A DNA stretch of 64,000 nt, taken from Prevotella sp. GTDB taxonomy: Bacteria > Bacteroidota > Bacteroidia > Bacteroidales > Dysgonomonadaceae. The stretch covers positions 54,110 through 118,109 of the forward strand of contig JAISUS010000017.1 in assembly GCA_031271965.1 (NCBI GenBank), written 5' to 3'. Below the pieces are notes generated by a model, which did no database searches, was not told the DNA's origin, and was given only the letters and a program-made list of their open reading frames with translations. A program made the position numbers and the translations under genes. Positions 44,017 to 53,600 of this stretch are shown one piece after another (within the stretch, counting starts at the first letter, position 1; each line of letters starts with the position of its first letter).

Positions 44017-44898
44017 ATGGAGGAAAAAGATATATATGACTTATGGAATAGTGAGCGACAGGATATTTCAAAGGAATCGGTCGAATATTCATTAAGGCTC
44101 CTGATCAATAGGATCAATCTTTTTGAACATGAAAGATCCGCCAGACGGAAAAGACGCAGAAAGTCATTGCTGACCTATGCTGCTGCGGCTATACTCGTTC
44201 CTATCCTTATACTACTGTCAGTGAAACCACAAAGACCTGAGACATATGTAACTGATTTAGTATATTCTGCTCCCGTGGGACAGCCGCAAAAGGTTATACT
44301 ACCCGATAGTACGATCGTTTATTTAAACTCTAAATCTGTTCTTATTTCACCTAGCCGGTTTGTCACCAAAGAAAGAAGTGTTTTCTTGATAGGTGAAGCC
44401 TATTTCAAAGTAGCTAAAAATAAAGAAAAACCATTCAGGGTAAAAACCCATCTAATGACTATTGAGGCTTTAGGAACGGAATTCTCCGTATTGGCTTACT
44501 CTCAGAATGACAATGTAAAGACCACTTTGGTGGAAGGCAAAGTCCAGGTAGAGGCTGTCAACCGGGAAGGATCTGTAAAACCTAGAATTTTGAAGCCCAA
44601 TCAACAATCATACTATGATTTATCCTCAAATGAAATTACTGTAAAAGATATAGATGCAGAACTTTATACATCGTGGATTAACGGAAACCTAATTTTTGAA
44701 AACACCCCTTTTGCAGATGTGATCGAAAGACTTGAAATCCAATTCGGTAAAAAGATCGAATACAGCAATACTTTGAAAAAATACAGAATATCTGCAAAGT
44801 TCGTACAAAACGAATCATTGGACGAAATACTGGCCCCGATTTCAGAGATAACCTATTCAAAGGTCAGAAAAGTTGAAAACACCTATCTAGTTAAATAA
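44017..44898 (+). CDS. FecR-family anti-sigma factor
   Basis: 293 residues. A cytoplasmic N-terminal part (about 1-45, rich in charged residues and RRKRRRK) is followed by a single membrane helix at 51-69. The periplasmic FecR domain has PVGQPQKVILPDSTIVYLNSKS and GEAYFKVAKNKEKPFRV, and the C-terminal DUF4974-like part follows (FENTPFADVIERLEIQFGKKIEY). It holds the sigma factor inactive at the membrane until the STN domain of the TonB-dependent SusC signals. It lies 114 bases after the sigma gene. Confidence 0.93.
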   Translation: MEEKDIYDLWNSERQDISKESVEYSLRLLINRINLFEHERSARRKRRRKSLLTYAAAAILVPILILLSVKPQRPETYVTDLVYSAPVGQPQKVILPDSTIVYLNSKSVLISPSRFVTKERSVFLIGEAYFKVAKNKEKPFRVKTHLMTIEALGTEFSVLAYSQNDNVKTTLVEGKVQVEAVNREGSVKPRILKPNQQSYYDLSSNEITVKDIDAELYTSWINGNLIFENTPFADVIERLEIQFGKKIEYSNTLKKYRISAKFVQNESLDEILAPISEITYSKVRKVENTYLVK

Positions 44899-45002
44899 CC
44901 GTAATTTAAGTTTAACCAAAACACATCGCCTATGAGGAATAACTTTTTAAGATTTTTTGTTCAGAAACCCTATTTCTTTTTAACCTTTTAATTTATTTTA
45001 CT

Positions 45003-48000
45003 ATGTATAAACACAGATACATAAAGTATGCATTATTGTTTATCTGCTTCATCCACTTTGGAGCAGGCATAAATGCAAGTATTCCGGAATGGAACATCCT
45101 GCAAAGTAGTAAAGTGTCATTGAACATGAAGAACGCTTCTTTCAAAGATATCTTTAATAAAATAGAAGAGCAGACAACACTGGTGTTCATTTACAACAAT
45201 AATGATGTAGACGAACAGAAAAGAGCAAATATACGGGCCTTGTCTGAGTCTGTCGATTTGTTACTTGACAGGCTGCTTAAAAATACAGACCTTACTTACA
45301 GCGTGAATGATAAGTATATCATTTTGAAAAAAAGAAACATCATTGAAAAAGATGAAACGCTTTCGGTCGATAGAGTAAAACAAAATCAGAAAAAAATAAC
45401 AGGACAGGTTTCCGATATTAACGGTGATCCGCTTGTAGGGGCAACTGTATTGGTAAAGGGTAGTTCCTCTAACAGTACGATGACTGATATCGACGGTAAC
45501 TTCACACTGAATGTTCCTGATAATGCGACTATAATTATTACCTATCTTGGCTTTTTGCCTAAGGAAATTGTTGTCGGAAATCAGACAAACTTTGTCGTTG
45601 TTTTGGACGAAGATTCCAAGACATTGGATGAGGTACTTGTAGTCGGTTTTGCACGACAGAAAAAAGCAAATCTGACCGGAGCTGTTTCGGGGATAAAAAT
45701 GGATGATATATTGAAAGATCGTCCAGTGGCCACTACAGCCACGTTACTGCAAGGTACTATACCCGGCTTGCAAGTAACATCCGGTACGGGAGAACCGGGA
45801 GCCGGATTCAGCTTTAATATTCGTGGTACTACATCTATCAACAGCGGAGGATCTCCACTGGTACTGGTAGATAATGTTCCGCTGACAGGCCCGCTTAACC
45901 TGTTGAATCCTGACGACATAGAGTCTGTATCCGTGTTGAAAGATGGGGGAGCCGCCGCTATCTACGGAGCACGCGGAGCTTTTGGGGTAGTATTGATAAC
46001 TACTAAAGGCGCAAAACTCGACCAGAAGACAAAAGTGAGCTATACAGGTAATATAGCTTTCACCACCCCAGGCCAATTGCCTGCCAAAGAATCGCCGTTG
46101 CGAACCGTACAGGCATTTAAGGATTTCGGGTTTACTTCCTGGCAGGGACGTAATGACCTTGACAAATGGATTGAATTGATACAAGCATACAATAGCGATC
46201 CTTCGCTTTATCCCGACGGATATGCGATGGATGCCGCAAGTTCAACGCTTCCTTACTTCTTAAAAGAATACGATCAGATGAGAGACTTTCTGGGAGAAAC
46301 CGGGTTTCAGCAAATACACAATGTATCCGTAAGCGGAGGATCGGCAAAGACCTCTTACCGCCTGTCGCTAGGATATACAGATTCTGATGGAGTGGTAGTT
46401 ACCGACAAGGACAGCTACCGCAAGTATAGCCTGAGAAGTTTTATTAATACAGAAATGACTTCGTGGCTTACCGGACAGTTGGATGTAAATTATTATAAAT
46501 CGAAGAAAACCATGCCGAATAATGCGGACTGGAGCATGGCAGTGGCTGTCCCTTCTTTTACCCCTACGGGAACATGGAACGTTAATGGTGAGGATTTGAT
46601 AATAGGAACGCCCGGAAACAGAGTACGCATGAGTGCATTGAACAATGATCAATACATGGATACGCGGATGACCGGACGGTTAATTGCCAAACCGGTAAAA
46701 GACCTGACCATCACCGGAGAGCTTACTTATGACCACCTGACTCAGGAAACGGTGAATTACGCCAACAGATATTACTATGCAGGGGTTTATATGCTCGACA
46801 AAACTGAAACTGTTGCGAACTCCATATATGATAACACTAAACGGGCTACCAGTAATACTGTATTCAACCTTTTTGCCTCGTATGACAAGAGCTTCGAGAA
46901 ACATAAATTTACTATTCTTGGCGGATATAACGCAGAATCTTACCATATGGACTACTTGAACGGACAGGCAACTCAGATGATTAATGACAAATTGCCCTCC
47001 CTCAATCAGTCCATAGGAGAAAAAGTCCCCAATGACGGCTTTTCGGAATATGCTTTGATGGGATTTTTCGGACGTATCAATTACAGCTTTTTAGACCGCT
47101 ACCTGCTCGAGATCAACGGCCGTTACGATGGTTCGTCGAAGTTCCCGCCAAACCATCGCTGGGGCTTATTTCCTTCAATATCGGCAGGTTGGAGAATTTC
47201 GGAAGAACCATTTATGGCTAATATAAAAAGCATTATACCGGAATTGAAATTAAGAGCATCGTATTCAACCCTTGGCAACCAAAATATTGCTGCCTATAGC
47301 TTTGTCGATGGCATGGGCACTTACTATCCATGGGTCAATGACTATGCCAGAACTATTGCGCTCAATACGCCGGGTCTGGTAAGTAGCGATTATACATGGG
47401 AGACAATTGAATCTACTAACATGGGGGTGGACATAACCATGTTTGGCGGTCGTTTCGATCTTGTATTTGATCTCTACAACCGTAAAACCAAAGATATGTT
47501 AGACTACGGGGCAATAACCTACCCTGCTGTACTTGGAACTGCTGCTCCGTTGCAGAATGTGGCCGACCTCCAAACAAAAGGTTGGGAGATTGACCTGAAA
47601 TGGAGAGACCGGATAGGAAAAGTAGGCTATAATATAGGATTTAACCTCTATGACTATAAAGCCAAAATCACCAGATTCCCTTCCAACGAAACCAAGTTGA
47701 TCAGCAATTACTATGAAGGATACCAAATGGGTACTATCTGGGGTTATGTAACCGACCGTTACTATACAGAAGATGATTTTGAAAACGGAGTCCTGAAACC
47801 GGGAATTGCCGTTCCGGACGGAGTTAACCCTAAGCCGGGAGATGTGCTGTTTAAAGATTTCGACGAAGACGGAAAGATTATGAATGCCAGAACAGCAGAT
47901 GAGCTCAGAGACCAAAAAATCATCGGGAACAACTCGTTGAGGTTTCAATACGGGATTAATGGAGGTATAAACTGGAATAATTTTGATTTTTCTTTCTATA

Positions 48001-48431
48001 TTCAAGGTGTAGGCAAACGCGACCTATGGGTGGCGAATGAACTGACGTTCCCCGGCTATTACCAATGGGGCAGCTTGTTTACTCATTTGTCTGACTACTG
48101 GACTCCCGACAATATAGATGCCAAATTTCCGAGAGTATATCAGACAGGTACCAGCGACAGAAATTATAGCTCAAATGTAAGGGCGCAAACCAGATACTTG
48201 CAGAATGGAGCCTATCTGCGTGTAAAAAACATAGCGTTTGGTTATACTATTCCTGCCTCCATTACCAAAAAATGCGGCGTTAATCAGGTGAAAATCAATA
48301 CCAGCGTTGAAAATCCGTTCTTATTCCACCATCTTCCTAAAGGTATGGACCCGACTTTGGACAACAAAGGGCGTGGAATCGGCTATCCAGTGATGAGGAT
48401 TTATTCATTCGGTTTATCGTTGAACTTTTAA
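45003..48431 (+). CDS. susC: SusC/RagA TonB-linked outer-membrane transporter with STN domain
   Basis: 1142 residues. Signal peptide to about 26; STN (secretin/TonB short N-terminal) domain near 35-115; carboxypeptidase-like domain at about 130-215 (KKITGQVSDINGDPLVGATVLV); TonB plug beginning DEVLVVGFARQKKANLTGAV; then about 22 barrel strands ending in FGLSLNF. It imports glycan oligomers across the outer membrane with SusD. The STN domain marks it as a signal transducer to FecR. The SusD gene starts ten bases downstream. The symbol is generic. Confidence 0.95.
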   Translation: MYKHRYIKYALLFICFIHFGAGINASIPEWNILQSSKVSLNMKNASFKDIFNKIEEQTTLVFIYNNNDVDEQKRANIRALSESVDLLLDRLLKNTDLTYSVNDKYIILKKRNIIEKDETLSVDRVKQNQKKITGQVSDINGDPLVGATVLVKGSSSNSTMTDIDGNFTLNVPDNATIIITYLGFLPKEIVVGNQTNFVVVLDEDSKTLDEVLVVGFARQKKANLTGAVSGIKMDDILKDRPVATTATLLQGTIPGLQVTSGTGEPGAGFSFNIRGTTSINSGGSPLVLVDNVPLTGPLNLLNPDDIESVSVLKDGGAAAIYGARGAFGVVLITTKGAKLDQKTKVSYTGNIAFTTPGQLPAKESPLRTVQAFKDFGFTSWQGRNDLDKWIELIQAYNSDPSLYPDGYAMDAASSTLPYFLKEYDQMRDFLGETGFQQIHNVSVSGGSAKTSYRLSLGYTDSDGVVVTDKDSYRKYSLRSFINTEMTSWLTGQLDVNYYKSKKTMPNNADWSMAVAVPSFTPTGTWNVNGEDLIIGTPGNRVRMSALNNDQYMDTRMTGRLIAKPVKDLTITGELTYDHLTQETVNYANRYYYAGVYMLDKTETVANSIYDNTKRATSNTVFNLFASYDKSFEKHKFTILGGYNAESYHMDYLNGQATQMINDKLPSLNQSIGEKVPNDGFSEYALMGFFGRINYSFLDRYLLEINGRYDGSSKFPPNHRWGLFPSISAGWRISEEPFMANIKSIIPELKLRASYSTLGNQNIAAYSFVDGMGTYYPWVNDYARTIALNTPGLVSSDYTWETIESTNMGVDITMFGGRFDLVFDLYNRKTKDMLDYGAITYPAVLGTAAPLQNVADLQTKGWEIDLKWRDRIGKVGYNIGFNLYDYKAKITRFPSNETKLISNYYEGYQMGTIWGYVTDRYYTEDDFENGVLKPGIAVPDGVNPKPGDVLFKDFDEDGKIMNARTADELRDQKIIGNNSLRFQYGINGGINWNNFDFSFYIQGVGKRDLWVANELTFPGYYQWGSLFTHLSDYWTPDNIDAKFPRVYQTGTSDRNYSSNVRAQTRYLQNGAYLRVKNIAFGYTIPASITKKCGVNQVKINTSVENPFLFHHLPKGMDPTLDNKGRGIGYPVMRIYSFGLSLNF

Positions 48432-48441
48432 TATTAAAGTT

Positions 48442-50298
48442 ATGAATAAGAATTTTTACAAATATATTACTCATATGGTATCTCTGTTTTTCCTCTTGGC
48501 AGGGACTATAGGGTGTTCGGATTTTTTGGATAAATATCCGTTAGACAAACAAACAGAAGAGACTGCTTTCGATACATATGACAATTTTAAGACATATGCA
48601 TGGGGATGTTACGGATTTTTCAGAGGATTTGATACTTATACAAATACATATGATATCGAAAGTTCCTGGGATGAACAGTACTCTGATAATATGGTTTATG
48701 CCGGAGCTTCACAGATAACTTCGCCTTATGCCTATCAGTTAAAAACAGTTCCTACCACCAGTACACGTTGGAACAGAACATTCGAATATGTCCGGAAAGT
48801 GAATATTATGTTGAAGAATATAGACGGTTCATCAATGGTCGGATCCGATAAAGACCACTGGCGTAGTGTAGGCTATTTCTTTCGGGCGTTGTACCACTTT
48901 GATCTGCTTAAATGGTATGGTAATATCCCTTGGGTAGACCATGTGGTAACTGACACTGATCAGGAAACTCTCTTTGGTCCGAGAGTATCAAGGACCACTG
49001 TAACCCAGAACATGATCGATGACCTGAAATGGGCCGAAACACACATTAAACCTGCCGGAGATGGTACCAATACAATAAATACGCAGGTAGTGAGAGCATT
49101 ACTGTCTCGTATTACCTTGTTTGAAGGTACTTGGGAGAAATATCATGACATCAGCGATGGTTCTGCTTTTTTAAACGAATGCATACGCGTTTCGGCAGCA
49201 TTGTTAGGAGACCAATCGGCCATATTATTAAATTACAATGAAAAATACAACTCCGTGCAATTGGGCGGTAAAGCAGGAATTCTGCTCTGCAAAGAATATG
49301 CGACAGATATACAGGGACATCGCATAGGTCGTGTAACAAGAACAAACGCATGGAATTACAGTGTAACTAAAGATGCTGTGGACAGCTACCTCTGTACCGA
49401 TGGACGTCCGGTATCGACCAGTACGGTTTATGACGGTGACCGTTCCATGTATAGCCAGTTCCGCAATCGTGACCGCCGTTTGTATTTTACAGTGATGCCA
49501 CCCTACAGGGTAACTGTTGGCCCCAGTACAGCATGGACTTACACAAGCAATCCCGGCGACAGGGAATTTATCGACTTAATGGCAGGCCTCCCGGGGAACG
49601 GAACTTCGGAAAAACGTCTTCCGTCGCAGCAATTTGCAGGGAATTATGTGGCCGTATCCCCTCATATCCAAGGTGTCGATCTGGGAGGGCATGCTGCCGT
49701 GTGTAACAAGATGGGCTTTTATTTCTGGAAGTATTACAACACGCATAAGGTAAATCAGGAGTTGGGTGTAGACACTGAAAATTTTCCGCTTTTTACTATA
49801 GAAGAAGTAATGCTCAACTATGCAGAAGCAGCTTGTGAAAGAGGAGGGTTTACACAAAGTGTAGCCGATATTACCATTAATAAACTGCGTCCTCGTGCCA
49901 ATCTACCCAACATGACAGTTTCCACTATCGATGCTGGTTTTGATACAAATAGGGATCAAAGTGTAAATCCGTTATTGTGGGAGGTGCGACGCGAACGTCG
50001 TTCGGAATTGATGGGAGACGGGTTCCGCTTTGATGATCTGAAACGTTGGAAAAAGGGTGAATATGTCAACAAAGAAAATGTATATCTGGGAGTATATATA
50101 AAACGCAGCGACTTTAACAATCCGGCTCTGACAGCCGTTAAAGAACTCAAAAAAGGAGATGCTGCCGGTGAAGGATATGTTTGGTGGTTCGACGCACCTC
50201 CCGGCTGGCTCAATAAATATTACCTCGAACCGCTTCCAACCAATGAAACAACGTTGAATCCTAATTTACTGCCAAATAATCCCGGATGGGAAGAATAA
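48442..50298 (+). CDS. susD: SusD/RagB glycan-binding lipoprotein
   Basis: 618 residues. Lipobox GTIGC with Cys25 is followed by SDFLDKYPLDKQTEETAF, the standard SusD N-terminus. Later segments YFFRALYHFDLLKWYGNIPWVD and VMLNYAEAACERGG, and the late WEVRRERRSELMGDGFRFDDLKRWKKGEYV, are family signatures. It sits on the cell surface as a lid over SusC, binding glycan. The glycan is not given by sequence. Length is above average for SusD (about 500-650). Confidence 0.95.
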   Translation: MNKNFYKYITHMVSLFFLLAGTIGCSDFLDKYPLDKQTEETAFDTYDNFKTYAWGCYGFFRGFDTYTNTYDIESSWDEQYSDNMVYAGASQITSPYAYQLKTVPTTSTRWNRTFEYVRKVNIMLKNIDGSSMVGSDKDHWRSVGYFFRALYHFDLLKWYGNIPWVDHVVTDTDQETLFGPRVSRTTVTQNMIDDLKWAETHIKPAGDGTNTINTQVVRALLSRITLFEGTWEKYHDISDGSAFLNECIRVSAALLGDQSAILLNYNEKYNSVQLGGKAGILLCKEYATDIQGHRIGRVTRTNAWNYSVTKDAVDSYLCTDGRPVSTSTVYDGDRSMYSQFRNRDRRLYFTVMPPYRVTVGPSTAWTYTSNPGDREFIDLMAGLPGNGTSEKRLPSQQFAGNYVAVSPHIQGVDLGGHAAVCNKMGFYFWKYYNTHKVNQELGVDTENFPLFTIEEVMLNYAEAACERGGFTQSVADITINKLRPRANLPNMTVSTIDAGFDTNRDQSVNPLLWEVRRERRSELMGDGFRFDDLKRWKKGEYVNKENVYLGVYIKRSDFNNPALTAVKELKKGDAAGEGYVWWFDAPPGWLNKYYLEPLPTNETTLNPNLLPNNPGWEE

Positions 50299-50320
50299 AT
50301 AAGTTGTATCCTGTAACAAT

Positions 50321-50353
50321 AGGAGATGGAATCGCTTACCGGTTCCATCTCCT
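50321..50353 (+). other. Intercistronic hairpin between susD and sulfatase
   Basis: AGGAGATGGAA (50321-50331) pairs with TTCCATCTCCT (50343-50353), an 11-bp stem with an 11-base loop. It is followed by an A-run, not a T-run, so it is unlikely to terminate on the plus strand. It may protect the susCD mRNA 3' end and adjust the ratio of sulfatase to transporter. Confidence 0.5.
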
Positions 50354-50371
50354 GTCTAAAAAAAAATTGAC

Positions 50372-51706
50372 ATGAAAAAAAATTGGTTATATATTCCCAT
50401 TCTTTCAATGGCTTTTTCACCAGCTATCGCACAAAACAAAGAACGACCCAATATTATCATCATTTACCCTGATGATCTTGGCTATGGAGATATAGGTATT
50501 ACAGGGCATCCTGATATAAAAACACCGAATCTGGATAGAATGGCTCTCGACGGCATGCGCTTTACAAACTATTATAGTGCATCGCCTGCCTCCTCGGCCA
50601 GCCGTTATTCCTTACTTACGGGGCGTTATCCGATACGTTCCGGATTCAGGTGGGTACTCAACCCCGATTCGGAAAAAGGAATCCATCCCACAGAACTTAC
50701 TTTAGCCGAGATGCTGAAGAAACAGGGATATACCACTGCTATTTACGGAAAATGGCATCTGGGCAGTACGAAAAAAGAATACCTGCCACTACAGAACGGA
50801 TTTGACGAATACATCGGTTTTCCATATAGTAACGATATGATTCCGCCGAAACATCCGGATATAGCATTGATGTGCGGAAATGATACATTGGAAGTTAATC
50901 CCGACCAATCGAAATTGACCGCATTATATACAGAAAAAACAGTATCTTTTATTAAGAAACACCGAAAAGAAAAATTCTTTATTTATGTGCCTTATGCTAT
51001 GCCTCACACCCCTTTACATCCCGGGAAAAACTTTATAGGTAAATCGAAAAGGGGAGCTTATGGCGATGCTGTGGAAGAAATAGACTGGGGTGTGGGCGAA
51101 ATCTTGCAAGCCTTAAAAGAGGAAGGCCTTGATGAAAATACTATAGTCTGGTTTATGAGTGATAATGGGCCATGGCTGCTACAGAAAGAAGCAGGCGGCT
51201 CTGCCGGATTGTTTAGAGATGGAAAAGGAAGTACGTGGGAAGGCGGTATGCGTGTTCCTTGCTTTGTACAGTGGCCAAAGCATATACAGTCGGAGATAAA
51301 CGAAAATATTGTCAATGCGATGGATGTATACGCCACCTGTATAAAATTGGCTGATGGTGATATTCCTACTGACCGGGTGGTCGACGGGCAAAATATAACA
51401 TCGTACCTTACAAAAAAGAATAAAGTAAAAGAGAAGGAAGATGTTCCGTTTTTCTATTATGGAATCGATAATCAACTGATGGCTGTAAGAAAAAACTCTT
51501 GGAAATTACATGTAAAAACGTATAGTCAGTTGGGGTTTGACTATTTTCCGGAAAAACAAATCTTGCTGTTCAACTTGTATAATGATCCTTCAGAGAAGTA
51601 TGATTTATCGGATAAATATCCTGATATCGTAAAAGAGTTGACACAACTAATTGAAAAGCAAAACAAAGCGGACAGGGCAGAAGGGAGCTTCTTCGACAAG
51701 AAATAA
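50372..51706 (+). CDS. Sulfatase (type I, Ser-type) of the PUL
   Basis: 444 residues with a signal peptide (to about residue 20). Metal-binding DD in YPDDLGYGD (34-35). The active-site motif at 74-78 is S-S-A-S-R, a Ser precursor of formylglycine in the S/C-x-A/P-x-R consensus, followed by LLTGRYP. Also seen are YGKWHLG, AMPHTPLHP, SDNGPW and GKGSTWEGG. It removes sulfate from a sugar in the periplasm or at the surface after activation by an anaerobic sulfatase-maturating enzyme, not in the window. It is the only catabolic enzyme of the PUL here. Confidence 0.93.
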   Translation: MKKNWLYIPILSMAFSPAIAQNKERPNIIIIYPDDLGYGDIGITGHPDIKTPNLDRMALDGMRFTNYYSASPASSASRYSLLTGRYPIRSGFRWVLNPDSEKGIHPTELTLAEMLKKQGYTTAIYGKWHLGSTKKEYLPLQNGFDEYIGFPYSNDMIPPKHPDIALMCGNDTLEVNPDQSKLTALYTEKTVSFIKKHRKEKFFIYVPYAMPHTPLHPGKNFIGKSKRGAYGDAVEEIDWGVGEILQALKEEGLDENTIVWFMSDNGPWLLQKEAGGSAGLFRDGKGSTWEGGMRVPCFVQWPKHIQSEINENIVNAMDVYATCIKLADGDIPTDRVVDGQNITSYLTKKNKVKEKEDVPFFYYGIDNQLMAVRKNSWKLHVKTYSQLGFDYFPEKQILLFNLYNDPSEKYDLSDKYPDIVKELTQLIEKQNKADRAEGSFFDKK

Positions 51707-51916
51707 CAAGATTATGTAGAAGGGTTCAAACAATGCTAGAAAAAACTATATCTGATTTTATGATATATAGAGAAGAGAAAGCTTAAAAAACTATATTAGA
51801 GTTTATATTGAATAAATGGATAATATATGGACAAATCCCAGGATTGAACAGCGGTCTTCAAAATAAAAACAGAGCATATTACGGCTAAGGCAAAATATCA
51901 GTAATTTATTCTACAA

Positions 51917-53404
51917 TCACGCACCTGTTTTCTTTCTGCTTTCCAATACCCTATTGAATAGAATATAGATAACAGCAAATAAGACTGCATTCATAGGTAT
52001 CCAAAATCGCAAAGAAACAGGGCTTGCAAATACGGTCGCCGTATAGTAAAATACACCAGCGGCAATAATTACCCAAAACACTCTCTGCCCTTCTTTGTTT
52101 TGCCAGGAGAGTTTTTTTCTCATAACTACGGATAAAACACTGCCGATGGCTATAATAATCCAGATAGGGATATAAGAGGCAGCGGAAGCTTCGGCTACAA
52201 AGCTTTCATAAGGTGTATATTTGGCATTCATATCTGTACCCTCAGGTATCCGGTACCATTCCGAAATATCTTTCACGTTTATCGGAGTATATTTCCCAAT
52301 AATCTCTTTACTGTTTACATAAAATATACTTTTGGCATTAGGAAGATAGTAATAACGCATAAATTCGACCGGGTACTTTTTCATCAGATACTGTCCGTAT
52401 AATTTATAGGTACCGCTTCCCAATTTTATCCATGAGGATGCATATGGCTCGCCTGTATGTTGCATGTACGCGAATAAATATTGTTTCAGTGGCTGGTCGT
52501 TTATCCACATAAAAGATGCAGAAGGAACCGCCCCATTATGTGTTATTTCCGCTATCCTGTCTTTTTGAGCCAATGCAAAACTATGTACAGACCTTATTTC
52601 CGGGTTACTGATTTTATCTAGTTGTAAATCTATATGAGGGATAATATGCAAGGCATTATTTGCCAATTGCCATCCGTCAAAACCTGTAGAAAACTGATCA
52701 AAACCTGTCGTTTTCCGCATATCTGTTTTCACCTGATTATAAAATAACAAAGACACAACCACCGTTCCTGCAATACCTACCCAGCTCAGTTTACCCTTCA
52801 CCATAAAGAAGCAAACAATGAACAATACCGGGAAAATCATCGCAGAATAACGGATATGTAACGCAAAATATAACGAAAGAAGAAACACGCCCAATGCAAA
52901 CCAACTTGTCTTCCTGAAAAGATACATGAATGAAGCAAGCATAAAATATACCATCACAGCAAACAACAAGTCACTCATGATAGCATTGGCCATGTAAAAA
53001 GCGATTGGACTAAACACAAAAAAAAGCAAAAGAATGTACCAAAATATTTTATTAGCAGGAGGATAGATATATTTTATAACAAAAGCAAAAGCCGATGATG
53101 CGAGGAAATATAATATCATTTGCACTATAAATATAGCATGCACACTGGACGAAAACACATGAATAAACTGCAAAAAGGCTGAATAACCAAAAGGACGATA
53201 GAAGCTGAAAATATCGGTCATTGCTGTATTCACATACGTACCCGAATCGGATATTGTTGCCGGATAAGGATAGCAAACTCTGAGAATAATGTAGCCCAAC
53301 AGGCAACTTACTGCTAATACAATCCAATCTAACCGCTGGTCTCTCCCTTTCAGAAAAAAACTAAAAGATCCCGCATCTGCCTTTTTTTTATCCATCCCTA
53401 GCAT
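51917..53404 (-). CDS. Multi-pass membrane protein, GT-C glycosyltransferase-like
   Basis: 495 residues with about 11 hydrophobic segments spread over the length. The first luminal/periplasmic loop contains an acidic cluster, TISDSGTYVNTAMTDIFS, in the place of the catalytic Asp of lipid-dependent GT-C enzymes. The C-terminal part is membranous with a short basic tail. Such genes of unknown substrate are common in Bacteroidetes. A sugar-transfer role is a guess. It is divergent from the SGNH gene cluster. Start 53404 or Met4 at 53395. Confidence 0.65.
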   Translation of the reverse strand: MLGMDKKKADAGSFSFFLKGRDQRLDWIVLAVSCLLGYIILRVCYPYPATISDSGTYVNTAMTDIFSFYRPFGYSAFLQFIHVFSSSVHAIFIVQMILYFLASSAFAFVIKYIYPPANKIFWYILLLFFVFSPIAFYMANAIMSDLLFAVMVYFMLASFMYLFRKTSWFALGVFLLSLYFALHIRYSAMIFPVLFIVCFFMVKGKLSWVGIAGTVVVSLLFYNQVKTDMRKTTGFDQFSTGFDGWQLANNALHIIPHIDLQLDKISNPEIRSVHSFALAQKDRIAEITHNGAVPSASFMWINDQPLKQYLFAYMQHTGEPYASSWIKLGSGTYKLYGQYLMKKYPVEFMRYYYLPNAKSIFYVNSKEIIGKYTPINVKDISEWYRIPEGTDMNAKYTPYESFVAEASAASYIPIWIIIAIGSVLSVVMRKKLSWQNKEGQRVFWVIIAAGVFYYTATVFASPVSLRFWIPMNAVLFAVIYILFNRVLESRKKTGA

Positions 53405-53600
53405 TAGTTTTATATTTATACATCACAAAATTAACATAATCTCTAAACTAAATATCAAAAAGATGATACTAACTTGAAAATGTTATTGTGGCTGTGAAGT
53501 TAAATAATAAAAACAAAACAACTAAAATCGTTGTCTCCACAATATATTTACAAAGAAAGTAACTAGCTTTGCACATCTTTACAAGAATTATATTTCAAAG

